A stretch of 64,000 nt of DNA from Acidobacteriota bacterium. GTDB lineage: Bacteria; Actinomycetota; Acidimicrobiia; Acidimicrobiales; Ilumatobacteraceae. The notes under the pieces were generated by a model that had not been told where the DNA came from, made no database searches, and was given only the letters and a program-made list of their open reading frames with translations. Both the position numbers and the translations under genes were made by a program. Numbering within the stretch: the first letter of the stretch is position 1; each line of letters begins with the position of its first letter. Positions 51,231 through 60,063 of the stretch are shown piece by piece. The stretch spans positions 1 through 64,000 of the forward strand of contig JAGWWV010000003.1 of assembly GCA_018970175.1 (NCBI GenBank), written 5' to 3'.

Positions 51231-53045
51231 ATGTCGAAGAAGAAAGTTCTTACGGCGATTCTCGGGGCGCTTGTCGTCTGTGTGCCCCGTGCAGAAGCGG
51301 CGGCACCAAAGCCTGCGGCGCAGACGTACGACGGTGGTTCATTTGCGTGGCCGACCAGTCCGGGCATCGGATACATGGGGCTGTACATCGACGACGACAT
51401 CTCCCACACGCGATTGGTGTCGACACTCAGGAATTCGACGGGAAAGTTGTGCAAGTCGCTCGACGATGCGATCTGTGGCGGGTCGACCGTGTCGGTGTAC
51501 GCGATCCTCCCTCCCTGTGGATCGACCATTCAGATCGACTGCATCGAATCGATTGGTTCGAAGGCCAAGAGCGCAACCACCGAGACGGCAACGTTTTCGC
51601 GACTTTTCCCCGAAGCAGGACTTGCCGACTTCGCCGGTGATGCGTCGGCGAAAATTCCAACGGGTTCTTCGCCCAGTATTTGGACTCTGCCGAACACGCC
51701 GCACAACGCCGGGAACGAGTACATGGCGATCGTCTCGGTATCGGGGCAATCGACTTCATCGCGCCAATCGCTGACGTCGCCGACGATTCATGCGTCGCTG
51801 TACCCGGTGAAGGTTGTGACCGGGAGCTTTGCGCGCAATGTGCCGTCGCCCGAGCGCGGCGGAGTTTCACATCCATCGGGCGAGCCTTGGGCCAATTGCG
51901 CGACCGTCGCCGAAGGCTCGTGTGCCGCCCGCCAGGACTTTCCGGCGGATACCGCTTTTTCGTTGTCATTGCGTTTGTCGACGCCACCCACTGGTTGGCT
52001 GCACGGGCGCATCTTCGACCCGGACATTTCATTTTCGACATCGGCCGGCGTGACGACGCTGCGGGTACAGGCGAACCCCGCTCAGGTACCCGCGGTCGCG
52101 ACGTGGACCAAGGTGGACAGACTGCCGGCGGCTCTCGTGACGGGTGGTTGCACGTTGACGTCGATGTGTGGGCAGTCCAATCCACAGAGTGCCGGTGCGG
52201 AGTCAGCCGTGGAGGGTTGGCGGCCGTTCTACGAGGACAAAGCGTCGTGGGTGCGGGGACACTGGATGTACATGACCCTGACGAGTTCAATGGTCACGCC
52301 TCCGTCGGGCCCACCAGGTAATGCGTCGTCAACCAACTGTCTTGCGGACACCAGTGTTCTCCACGGTTTTGTGACCACGAACGCCACCGGTTACGCCGCT
52401 GGACCGCCGAACTACTCGCAGAGTGACAAGTCGTTTTCGTACACTGTCGCATCACCGCACTACAACGAGCGCGGCCAAGAAATCGTCGGCACGTACAACT
52501 TCGTCATGCGCAGTGCGACGGCGCGGTGTCTGTACGGAATCGGCGAGGGAAAGCTTTCCGTTACCGTGGCAATCAGCCAGAGCGATGGAAAGGATCGAAC
52601 GGCCGATGTCGCGGTTGCTGATGACGGCACGTGGTTGAAGGTGAGTGTGAGTGGTTTCCACTATTCATCGCCGGTCATCAAGACGACGCTGACGGCCGGG
52701 GAGGGAGTGGTCGCGCCGACGACATCGGTGGTGCCCAGCACAACGTCAACCACGGTTGTCCCGTCGCCGACCACGACGACGACGTTGCAGGTGCCGTCAC
52801 GACAGCCAACCGTGACCACGAAGCGGTCGGCATCGGCCGTGGCGGTGGCGCGCTACGCCGGCATGAAGGTTGTGTCGGGTGCGCGTGTTGCTCTGAAGGT
52901 GAGACCAGGTTCCGTCGCGGTGTGTCGGGTGCGGGGTGCGGCGATCATCGGCCTGAAGCCGGGTGCGTGCAGGCTCACCGTTTCAGTGACACCACGCGGT
53001 GGAAAGACGTCCTCTCGAAGTGTGAACCTCGTGGTCGCGGGTTGA
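51231..53045 (+). CDS. Large secreted protein of unknown function with Thr-rich linker and C-terminal module
   Basis: The 604-aa protein from ATG 51231 (GAGG just upstream) has a signal peptide (MSKKKVLTAILGALVVCVPR, cleavage near 23). A long central part with scattered Cys pairs follows, then a Thr/Ser/Pro linker of about 40 residues (about 490-540) and a C-terminal beta module ending SSRSVNLVVAG. That module shares its pattern with the end of the 1107-aa lipoprotein at 56050-59373. No known catalytic motif. An upstream open frame to 51000 overlaps the OYE fragment on the other strand and is not used. Confidence 0.72.
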   Translation: MSKKKVLTAILGALVVCVPRAEAAAPKPAAQTYDGGSFAWPTSPGIGYMGLYIDDDISHTRLVSTLRNSTGKLCKSLDDAICGGSTVSVYAILPPCGSTIQIDCIESIGSKAKSATTETATFSRLFPEAGLADFAGDASAKIPTGSSPSIWTLPNTPHNAGNEYMAIVSVSGQSTSSRQSLTSPTIHASLYPVKVVTGSFARNVPSPERGGVSHPSGEPWANCATVAEGSCAARQDFPADTAFSLSLRLSTPPTGWLHGRIFDPDISFSTSAGVTTLRVQANPAQVPAVATWTKVDRLPAALVTGGCTLTSMCGQSNPQSAGAESAVEGWRPFYEDKASWVRGHWMYMTLTSSMVTPPSGPPGNASSTNCLADTSVLHGFVTTNATGYAAGPPNYSQSDKSFSYTVASPHYNERGQEIVGTYNFVMRSATARCLYGIGEGKLSVTVAISQSDGKDRTADVAVADDGTWLKVSVSGFHYSSPVIKTTLTAGEGVVAPTTSVVPSTTSTTVVPSPTTTTTLQVPSRQPTVTTKRSASAVAVARYAGMKVVSGARVALKVRPGSVAVCRVRGAAIIGLKPGACRLTVSVTPRGGKTSSRSVNLVVAG

Positions 53046-53066
53046 TCGGGGACGAGGGAAACGACC

Positions 53067-54215
53067 GTGAGTACTGAACCGGCCGTGAAGAACGACGGCC
53101 GAATTCTCGGATTCGACGGCGTCAGGGCACTGGCCGTTTTGTTGGTGTTTGCGTCGCACATCTGGCTCGGTGTTCCCGAACTCATGAAGTACGGGTGGTA
53201 CAAGGTGTTCCCCCGAGGCGGCTTCCTGGGCGTCAACGTCTTCTTTGTTTTGAGCGGCTTTCTCATCACGTATCGGCTCTGGACGATTCGGGCGGGATCG
53301 CGTCGCGCGGGCTTGCGCAGCTACTTCGCCGGTCGCTTCATGCGGATCATGCCGCTCGCCCTGTTGTTTCTCGCCGCACACGTCGTCTATGTCGCGCTGA
53401 TCGGCTATCCACCCGACTACGGGCTCTCCGAGGAGATCACGGGGATCGTGTCCACGATCTTCCAGTACTCGAACTTCGCGATTCGCGGGAACACGAGCGT
53501 CTTGAAAGACAACGTCGCAATTTGGTCTTTGTCGATCGAAGGCCAGTTCTACATCGTCGCGCCGATGCTGGTCATTCCGCTCGCCATCGCCGCGCGCAAG
53601 ACCCGTTGGGCGGGTCTCGTACTGGTGGCGATTCTCATCCCGCTCGTTCTGAATGCGGGCCGCGTCTTTGACGAGAAAGGTTGGTTCGACGTCTACATCA
53701 GAACCGACACCCGCATCAGCAGCCTCGTCATTGGTGTGCTGGGCGCGTTCATCTGGTTGAACTTCCGCAACGCTTTGCCTCGCGTTCTCGGCTTTCTGTC
53801 GCTGCTTGCGGTTGTTGCGGCCGGCATCATCGTCGCCAAGGGGCGTGCAGACGGTTCGTTCATCTGGAAAGGCGGCATGGCGCTGTTCGACTTCGCCTGC
53901 CTTGTCGTGATTCTTTCGCTCTCATTCGCGTGTTGCCCGTTGGTGAGGATTCTCGAACTTCGTCCTCTCAAGTGGTTGGGTGAGATCTCGTACGGCCTCT
54001 ACTTGTGGCAGCTACCCGTCGTGTGGATGTTCAACCGTCACGGTTTGTCACTTGACTGGCGACTTCGTTTGATCCTGATACCCGTCATCGTCGTGGCGAT
54101 GTCGGCAGCGACCTACACGTACTTCGAACGACCGCTGATGCGCAGCGCCATCGCGCGGTGGCTGCGCGGTCCGGGTGGGAATCCCCGCCCCGTCGAGAGC
54201 GCCGGCGCTGCATGA
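53067..54215 (+). CDS. Acyltransferase 3 family membrane protein (OafA-like)
   Basis: The 382-aa protein starts FDGVRALAVLLVFASHIWLG (catalytic His) and has the second family motif GGFLGVNVFFVLSGFLITY and about ten transmembrane helices. A GRFMRIMPLA Arg pair follows. Such proteins O-acetylate surface polysaccharides, peptidoglycan or lipids. GTG start 21 bases after the secreted protein stop, so the two may be co-expressed. Confidence 0.9.
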   Translation: MSTEPAVKNDGRILGFDGVRALAVLLVFASHIWLGVPELMKYGWYKVFPRGGFLGVNVFFVLSGFLITYRLWTIRAGSRRAGLRSYFAGRFMRIMPLALLFLAAHVVYVALIGYPPDYGLSEEITGIVSTIFQYSNFAIRGNTSVLKDNVAIWSLSIEGQFYIVAPMLVIPLAIAARKTRWAGLVLVAILIPLVLNAGRVFDEKGWFDVYIRTDTRISSLVIGVLGAFIWLNFRNALPRVLGFLSLLAVVAAGIIVAKGRADGSFIWKGGMALFDFACLVVILSLSFACCPLVRILELRPLKWLGEISYGLYLWQLPVVWMFNRHGLSLDWRLRLILIPVIVVAMSAATYTYFERPLMRSAIARWLRGPGGNPRPVESAGAA

Positions 54216-54233
54216 CCGACGGAGTGATGTGAA

Positions 54234-54782
54234 TCAGCCGAAGGAGTCGACACCGAAGCACGAGATCATCGCCGCAGTGAGTTTGGTGGCGCCATCGCCA
54301 CTGGCATTGTCGGTGCTGAGAGCGATGAACCCTTCAACGACGAGGTCCTTGCCCATCTTGTCGAACTCATCGACGAGACACTGCTTTTCTTCATCGGTCA
54401 CGGTGCTGGCGTCGACCGCCTCGGTCGACAGAAGCTCGACAAGTTGCTCGTTGCCGAAGCACGAGAAGATCGGCGCCATCATCTCTTCGTCCGACGTGGG
54501 GTCGCCCGCCGAGTCGAGCAACTTCTGACCACTCAGTCCTTCGTCGAAAGCTGACTGCAGTTTGTCCTTGTAGGTGGCATCGCCGAGAACCACGTCTGCG
54601 ACGCAGCCTGCCATCTCGTTGTCGACAGCGAAGGGCATGTCCTCGTCGCCGGCATTTTCCAGGAAGGCTTCGGACACGGCCGCCTTCAACTTGTCGCCGG
54701 AGTCACCTCCGGAATCACCTCCACAGGCGGCGAGTGCGAGGAACATCACGGGAACGATTCGAGTAGCGACTTTCAGGTTCAT
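54234..54782 (-). CDS. Small Asp/Glu-rich lipoprotein
   Basis: The 182-aa protein from ATG 54782 has AAGGAGG 6 bases upstream, a lipobox ending ALAAC (Cys20), and a Gly/Asp-rich linker. The helical, acidic body has conserved Cys (AGCVAD, SCFGNE, QCLVDEF, ISCFGV). No known family recognised. A second, decayed copy of its C-terminal half lies at 55177-55530. Confidence 0.78.
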   Translation of the reverse strand: MNLKVATRIVPVMFLALAACGGDSGGDSGDKLKAAVSEAFLENAGDEDMPFAVDNEMAGCVADVVLGDATYKDKLQSAFDEGLSGQKLLDSAGDPTSDEEMMAPIFSCFGNEQLVELLSTEAVDASTVTDEEKQCLVDEFDKMGKDLVVEGFIALSTDNASGDGATKLTAAMISCFGVDSFG

Positions 54783-54838
54783 GGCTACCTCCTTGTGCGC
54801 AGTATTGCATAGGTACGGGTGTCGGAATGGCTGAACCG

Positions 54839-55180
54839 TCAGAGCGACAGGCGTGGTGCGACGGCTGCATGGATGGCGACTTGAACGTCGGATTGGGGGG
54901 TGCCGCCGATGATGATCCATCGGTTGGGATCAGTGGCTGCGATGTCCGCAAAGCCGTCGGCACCCTCACGTGCGAAGCGGTCGAGATTGCGTTTGGCGAG
55001 GCGGCGGTCGGCTTCGTTGCGGGGAAGCTGGATCCACACGACGATGTCGGGAAGGTATTGGTCGAGTACCCGGGAATTGATGTCTCGGATCGTTTCGGCA
55101 CCGAGGCGTTGGCCGTAGCCCCGGTAGGCGCGTGTCGAATAGATGCAGCGGTCGCTGACGACGAGCTGGTCGACCATCAA
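54839..55180 (-). pseudogene. Truncated thymidylate kinase copy
   Basis: 113 codons match the C-terminal part (about residues 88-200) of the intact tmk at 60049-60651: VVSDRCIYSTRAYRGYGQRL, IRDIN, DIVVWIQLPRNEADRRLAKR, NRWII. The P-loop half is missing and a short insertion present in intact tmk is lost, so it cannot be a working kinase. It lies between an intact lipoprotein gene and the decayed lipoprotein copy, all on the same strand. Confidence 0.88.
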
Positions 55181-55530
55181 CCCTTCGTCGGGTTCGGTGG
55201 GAGCATTTGCAGGGTAGTCAGCTTCGTTGCGCTTACGTTGGCCTTGTCGTTGCTGCCGAAAGCATTGAATCCGTCGACAACTGCTTCATTGCCCATCGTC
55301 TCAAACTCATCGGTGATGCACTGCTTCTTGTCATCGGTCTCCGTGATTCGATCTTCGATCCGTCCGGCGAGGAGCTCGGCGAATTGGCCGGAGGTGAAGC
55401 GCGAGAACCCGAGACGGGTCATGTCGGTTTCTGATTCGGGGTCACCGACCGAGTCGAGGAACTTCTGGTCCGACAGGGTCTTGGATACTTCGGCTTCGAG
55501 ACCACTGACACCTCCACTGATTCAACTTCG
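55177..55530 (-). pseudogene. Decayed copy of the small acidic lipoprotein
   Basis: The frame preserves LSDQKFLDSVGDPES, FAELLAGR, KKQCITDEFETMGNEAVVDG and ATKLTTLQ, which align with KLLDSAGDPTSDE, VELLS, KQCLVDEFDKMGKDLVVEG and ATKLTAAM of the intact lipoprotein at 54234-54782. The signal peptide and lipobox are gone and the N-terminal half is missing; a stop codon lies just upstream in the frame. Its 3' end touches the tmk fragment. Confidence 0.75.
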
Positions 55531-55556
55531 GCTTGTGTTAGGAGAGCGGCAAGTCG

Positions 55557-55985
55557 ATGGCTCACTGGTACCGAGTCATGGCGGAGCTCGCAGGCCGTGC
55601 GTATGCGGAACAAATCTCTGTTCTGCGCAAAGAACACGATTTCAGCCAGGCGCATGCAAATGCTCTCGTGATGTATTCACTGGGTTCGACATCGTCGCGC
55701 CGTGTCGATACTCCCGATACCTATTTCGACGCTCTGCCCTCCGAACAGGCCGCGACGATGCGGTCGATTTTCTCGACAAGTCGCAAGAAGCACCCGAAAA
55801 TGGATCTCGTGACCGTCTGTAACCAGCCGATGTTGAAATTGGACGAGAACTACGTCCTCGGAGCATCGGCAGCAGAGCAACACATTCTGCTGGGACCCTG
55901 GGGTTCCGATGTAGTCGCGCGGGCCAGAAAACCTCTCGACGGATACCAAACCAACAAGACGACGATCAAGGTCCCCATTGATTGA
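55557..55985 (+). CDS. DUF4287/DUF1801-like domain protein
   Basis: The 142-aa protein starts MAHWYRVMAELAGRAYAEQI and has EHDFSQAHANALVMY (DUF4287-like), then TYFDALPSEQAATMRSIF and a C-terminal YdhG/DUF1801-like fold (MLKLDENYVLGASAAEQHIL). Similar proteins are small cytoplasmic proteins of unknown role, some annotated as iron chaperone-like. It begins just after the decayed lipoprotein copy, on the other strand. Confidence 0.65.
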   Translation: MAHWYRVMAELAGRAYAEQISVLRKEHDFSQAHANALVMYSLGSTSSRRVDTPDTYFDALPSEQAATMRSIFSTSRKKHPKMDLVTVCNQPMLKLDENYVLGASAAEQHILLGPWGSDVVARARKPLDGYQTNKTTIKVPID

Positions 55986-56049
55986 AAACCTGGTCACAGT
56001 CTCCTTCTGCGATTGGTCGACAATCGATTGATGGAACTCGACTGACTCC

Positions 56050-59000
56050 TCAACCGACGTTGAGAGTGATGGTCTTTTGGTCGCGACTTCCGCGGCGAGT
56101 TGTGATTTTGACCGAGACTCTGCACCTACCACGCTTGAGCGGAACAACATGAGGAACCACGTAACGACAGATACTTCGCGACTGCGGCGTCACTGTGACC
56201 TCGACACGATCTCCGGGTCGACTCGTGACGTTCAACTTCCGTAAGAGCGAACCGGTATCGATCCCACCTGCGTCACGGGCAGTCATGGCTTGAGCAACCT
56301 GAGCAATTGTGGGCTCTTGTGCGACGTCGGGTGCAACGGGGCTGTCCGCTGGTTCGATTGAATTCGGCGCGGTTGGCGATGGAGGAGTCGTGGTTGCGGG
56401 AGTTTGTTTGGCAACGGTCAGTTCGAGATTTGTCGGCTGTGTCGTCGTGGTTGCGGGAGTTTGTTGGGCAACGGTCAGTTCGAGATTTGTCGGCTGTGTC
56501 GTCGTGGTTGGGAGACTTGGAGATGTCGGCGCTTCCGGAATGAGTTCAGGAAGCGCCGTTCCATAAATCAGCGCGTTGGCTCGCTCGATCGGTGACGTCA
56601 CGGCGACGACCTGTTTTGTGGCTGGAATACTGCGTTGACGCGAGGCGACTGCCCACACATCGTGCAGTCCATTCGGCAGGTCGAACTCGTACGCCGGACA
56701 ATCCATTCCACGCGCGAGAACTTCATCCGGGCGAACGGGTTCGACTGGATCATCGACGAGGCACTTGACGATTGCACCACGATCAGAGACCGAACGTGCC
56801 TGCAGTGTGACGATCGATGCTCTCCCACCCATTGTCAGAATTGAGACCATCGGCGGCTCGAGTTCGCGTTGCAGCAGTCGCATGTCGCCGATTGGCGTGG
56901 GTCCGGTAGTGCCGCCGACCGAGTAGTAGATCTCTCGTGGTGCAAGATCGCGCACCCACACGCTCTGAGCTGTTTCCGGAAGATCGACGACAGTCGTGGC
57001 GTACCAGTCGTGAGCGCAGCCAATGAGGGCACTGGATGCTCCGAAGCGATTCGCGTAGTAGGCCGCAACTTTGCCCGGGGCAGTAGGCAGATAGTTGTCG
57101 GGTTGTGAAGCGTCAACTTTGCTGCCATTTACTGTGATGAGAGCACGCGGAGCCGAGGTCGAGGGCCCAAAATTGAGCACGGCAACTTCGGCGAAATACG
57201 GGGTGTACCAGTCGTTGCGTGGCGCACCTTTCGTGATGTTGTTCGTCACACGAAAACAGAAATTGTCGCGCTGCACGTCCGTCCACCACGCATCGTTGAA
57301 CATGGCTGGAAAGTCGCGAACACGACGCTCATTCGAAATTCTGAGGAGTGACTTGAGGTTGGGGACCATGCCATTGTTTTGGTAGATGTTGCCGCGAAAT
57401 ATTGTGTAGCGACGCAATGCTCCGCTGTATCCGAAATACTGAGGTTCCCCGTCTTCGCTCCACCCATAGATCTGGTCATTGTCAAACCTGACCGATCCTT
57501 GATTAAAGGCTCCATAGGCCCCATTGTGAAAGGTGCCTTCGGTTGTCCAGTTCCTTCGACCATCTGTGGTGAGTGATCCAGCGGATCCAACCACTGCCAT
57601 TGATGTGTTGGTCCATACGATGCCGAGCCCGTCAAAGACGTTCGCCGAACCGAACCTTGTCAGGTAGTCCCCCGGTGTTGGGCACTTCGCATTGCCCGAT
57701 CCGCATGTCGCCGTGGACCATTCGGCGAACGTTCCTCCTGCATTGTTGACACCCCCATCCAAGAGCCCTGGGGTAGCGTCCTTGGCGACCGAACCGAAAT
57801 TTGCTTCAGCTCGCGTGAACTCCGCGCCGATGGGGATTCTCCAGGCACTCGCATCGGTGATACGACGTGATTCGGCCTTGCTGTACGGCGACATGTCGAG
57901 GGGCTTCCCGGTCAGGTTTCTTGCTTCTTCGGCCGTTGCAACGCATTTGCTGAGGTTGTGGGTCTCAAAGCCACTCCACGACGCGAGAGGGGCGTAGTTG
58001 GTGAGAAGGTCTTCGTCGGGCAGGCACGACTTGAGAGCGTCGATCAAGCTGACTGACTCAGGTGAGCCGGAAGCAGTTGGTGCGAGCCTCCACATCTTGT
58101 TCGTCACCGTGTCGAGAACCTGTCCCTCGGGGATTTGCATGCTCGTGTGGAAGCCGATGATCGCTGTCGCCTGGCGCAGCACCGCATTGATCATGTTGAT
58201 CTGACGCAGGTCCGGGAGTCTGTCGGGTGTCACTACTGACTTGTAGAACTCATCAAAAATCGCGATTTGGGCAGCGTGAGACATCATGGTCATGACGAGT
58301 ACGCCGAGACGCTGCCAGTCGCTCGTGTCCTTGTTGGTGAGAAAGCGTTTGGAGATGAGTGTGCACTTCTGGACCTGGAACAACAGCCCTGAAGTTGATG
58401 ACGTCGTTTGATCGAAGGATGCATTACCGACAAAGTCCTCGGTCAGCGTGGTGATGAGCTGAAGCGGTGAGAGTGTCAATGTCTTTGCGGCCAAGCGCGC
58501 GAGGTCCGAGCGCTGGGTCGCAGTGAGTGCGGCCACCGATGTCGAGCTGTCGATGAGCGGATTGTCGATGAAGATGTTGCGCCACGTTTCCTCGACTGCC
58601 GTTGCCTTCGACCGCATCGAATTCCACGTTGCGGTCGCGGAGTCACGGCAGGTGTTTTGCGCGAGATTCTGCACCGCTGCAGTCAGTTCATTTACTGATT
58701 GCTGTAGGGAGTCGATCTTCTCGAGTGCTGCGTCTAGTTTTTGGTTGATTTCCTCAAGTGTCTTTTGGATCTGGACCAGTGCAGCTGCGGTTGCCGCGTC
58801 CCCGCCGCCGCCGAACAGCGACGTGAGGAATGGCGGTGCGCCAAGTGCATCAAGAGCCATGCCGATTCCTGCGCTTGCGAGGGATGCTCCAACCATTGCG
58901 CCGGCGTTGCCAAGTCCACCCAGTGATTTGGCAATTGCACCGGTCTTGTAGGTCGATCCAGAGGGCGTCTTCAAAGTCTTCGACGGTGAAGCGGTTGCGC

Positions 59001-59373
59001 CGCCACCTGTGCGAAGAGATGGACGGTCGGGTATGGGAGGTGGGCTCAGTTGATCGACGCGCGGGCTCGCTAATTGCGCACGGGCTGCGGTTCCACCCGT
59101 GTCGTAGTGACGCGGGTCCCATGAACCGCTCGTTATCGGTGTTTCATAGCCACGGTCCAGTGGTCGCGACACTGCCCGTTGATAGGCCTCAACCGAATAG
59201 TTGTCGTAGGGACTCTCGTAGATCGGGTTGTCTCCTCCCACGTTGCGGTCGCGGTTGGTTGTGGTCTCGGCGACGCCGCAAGAACTGAGAAATACTGCAA
59301 CGACAACGAAGCGGCAAATGCGGATCTTGCGTCTTGACGAAATCTGGACACACTCGCTTTTGCGGAAGTTCAT
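56050..59373 (-). CDS. Giant lipoprotein (1107 aa) with coiled coil, repeats and C-terminal module
   Basis: The frame starts at ATG 59373 and has a lipobox ending FLSSC (Cys32). A disordered Gly/Ser/Thr region and a hydrophobic Gly/Ala segment (AMVGASLASAGIGMALDALG) follow, then a coiled coil (ALVQIQKTLEEINQKLDAAL, about 210-260) and a large central part with FGYSGALRR-like and GTFHNGAYGAF segments resembling formylglycine/sulfatase-modifying folds. A Thr/Pro region with two 19-residue repeats and a C-terminal beta module follow. No recognised enzyme family overall. The body is A+T-richer than neighbouring core genes. Confidence 0.7.
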   Translation of the reverse strand: MNFRKSECVQISSRRKIRICRFVVVAVFLSSCGVAETTTNRDRNVGGDNPIYESPYDNYSVEAYQRAVSRPLDRGYETPITSGSWDPRHYDTGGTAARAQLASPRVDQLSPPPIPDRPSLRTGGGATASPSKTLKTPSGSTYKTGAIAKSLGGLGNAGAMVGASLASAGIGMALDALGAPPFLTSLFGGGGDAATAAALVQIQKTLEEINQKLDAALEKIDSLQQSVNELTAAVQNLAQNTCRDSATATWNSMRSKATAVEETWRNIFIDNPLIDSSTSVAALTATQRSDLARLAAKTLTLSPLQLITTLTEDFVGNASFDQTTSSTSGLLFQVQKCTLISKRFLTNKDTSDWQRLGVLVMTMMSHAAQIAIFDEFYKSVVTPDRLPDLRQINMINAVLRQATAIIGFHTSMQIPEGQVLDTVTNKMWRLAPTASGSPESVSLIDALKSCLPDEDLLTNYAPLASWSGFETHNLSKCVATAEEARNLTGKPLDMSPYSKAESRRITDASAWRIPIGAEFTRAEANFGSVAKDATPGLLDGGVNNAGGTFAEWSTATCGSGNAKCPTPGDYLTRFGSANVFDGLGIVWTNTSMAVVGSAGSLTTDGRRNWTTEGTFHNGAYGAFNQGSVRFDNDQIYGWSEDGEPQYFGYSGALRRYTIFRGNIYQNNGMVPNLKSLLRISNERRVRDFPAMFNDAWWTDVQRDNFCFRVTNNITKGAPRNDWYTPYFAEVAVLNFGPSTSAPRALITVNGSKVDASQPDNYLPTAPGKVAAYYANRFGASSALIGCAHDWYATTVVDLPETAQSVWVRDLAPREIYYSVGGTTGPTPIGDMRLLQRELEPPMVSILTMGGRASIVTLQARSVSDRGAIVKCLVDDPVEPVRPDEVLARGMDCPAYEFDLPNGLHDVWAVASRQRSIPATKQVVAVTSPIERANALIYGTALPELIPEAPTSPSLPTTTTQPTNLELTVAQQTPATTTTQPTNLELTVAKQTPATTTPPSPTAPNSIEPADSPVAPDVAQEPTIAQVAQAMTARDAGGIDTGSLLRKLNVTSRPGDRVEVTVTPQSRSICRYVVPHVVPLKRGRCRVSVKITTRRGSRDQKTITLNVG
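56392..56505. repeat. Two 57-base tandem repeats in the giant lipoprotein gene
   Basis: Two copies of a 57-base unit (19 codons each) encode TTTQPTNLELTVA with Q or K, then QTPAT. The copies differ by very few bases, suggesting recent slippage. They lengthen a Pro/Thr linker before the C-terminal domain. Confidence 0.8.
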
Positions 59374-59397
59374 ATTGGATAATCTATACAGTAGCGA

Positions 59398-59409
59398 AGC
59401 ATATGTGCT
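59398..59409. promoter_or_regulatory. Candidate TetR operator in the divergent promoter region
   Basis: AGCATATGTGCT is an inverted repeat (AGCA-N4-TGCT) midway between the TetR gene (start 59431) and the giant lipoprotein gene (start 59373). TetR-family genes often bind such sites to control themselves and the divergent neighbour. TATAGAT on the minus strand just upstream of the lipoprotein start is a candidate -10. Confidence 0.3.
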
Positions 59410-59430
59410 GTCAGGTGAAAACGTGATGCG

Positions 59431-60063
59431 ATGAGTTCCCGAGTGACACGTGGCAACGGACGTCGGACTGCAGATTTGTTGATCGATTGTGCGATCGCAG
59501 AACTCGAAGAAAAGGGGTACGACGCTTTCAATATTGATGCCGTTCTTGAGCGATCGCGCGCTTCGCGAAGTTCCTTGTATCACCACTATGGAAGTCGGGC
59601 CGGCTTGCTTGCAGCCGCCGTGCTGCACGACATCGAAGCGAAGTCAACGCGCGACAACGCCGACTTTCGTGACGCGATTGTCCGGTGCGTCACGCGAGAT
59701 GACTTGAAGAGTATCGTCGAGCGTGCGGTAAAAGGGTCAGGATCGGCGTCGCGGCGCAGTCTGCGGCTCGCGCGTACACGCGCGTACCAGCTCGCCGAGC
59801 ACGATGAAGGTATTGCTGCCCGGATCGCGCTCCTCACGAAAACCGAGTCGGCAAAGTTGGCGGATTCGCTCTTCGATCTGCAGGAACGCGACCTTATTCG
59901 TCGCGACGTCGATGCAGCGGTGCTTGCTCTCTGGATCGGGTCAGTCTTTTATGGGCGTGTTGCATTCGATTTTACGAACGCGACGCCGTCACAAAGCCGC
60001 GCATGGGAATTGATCACCATTGATTCATTGATGGCAATGTTGTCAGGGTTAAAGGTGCGGTGA
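59431..60063 (+). CDS. TetR family transcriptional regulator
   Basis: The 210-aa protein has an N-terminal HTH (LIDCAIAELEEKGYDAFNID, then RASRSSLYHHYGSRAGLLAA) and a helical ligand-binding domain. Divergent from the giant lipoprotein gene, with 57 bases between starts, so that gene is a likely target. Its end overlaps the 3' end of tmk by 15 bases. Confidence 0.88.
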   Translation: MSSRVTRGNGRRTADLLIDCAIAELEEKGYDAFNIDAVLERSRASRSSLYHHYGSRAGLLAAAVLHDIEAKSTRDNADFRDAIVRCVTRDDLKSIVERAVKGSGSASRRSLRLARTRAYQLAEHDEGIAARIALLTKTESAKLADSLFDLQERDLIRRDVDAAVLALWIGSVFYGRVAFDFTNATPSQSRAWELITIDSLMAMLSGLKVR

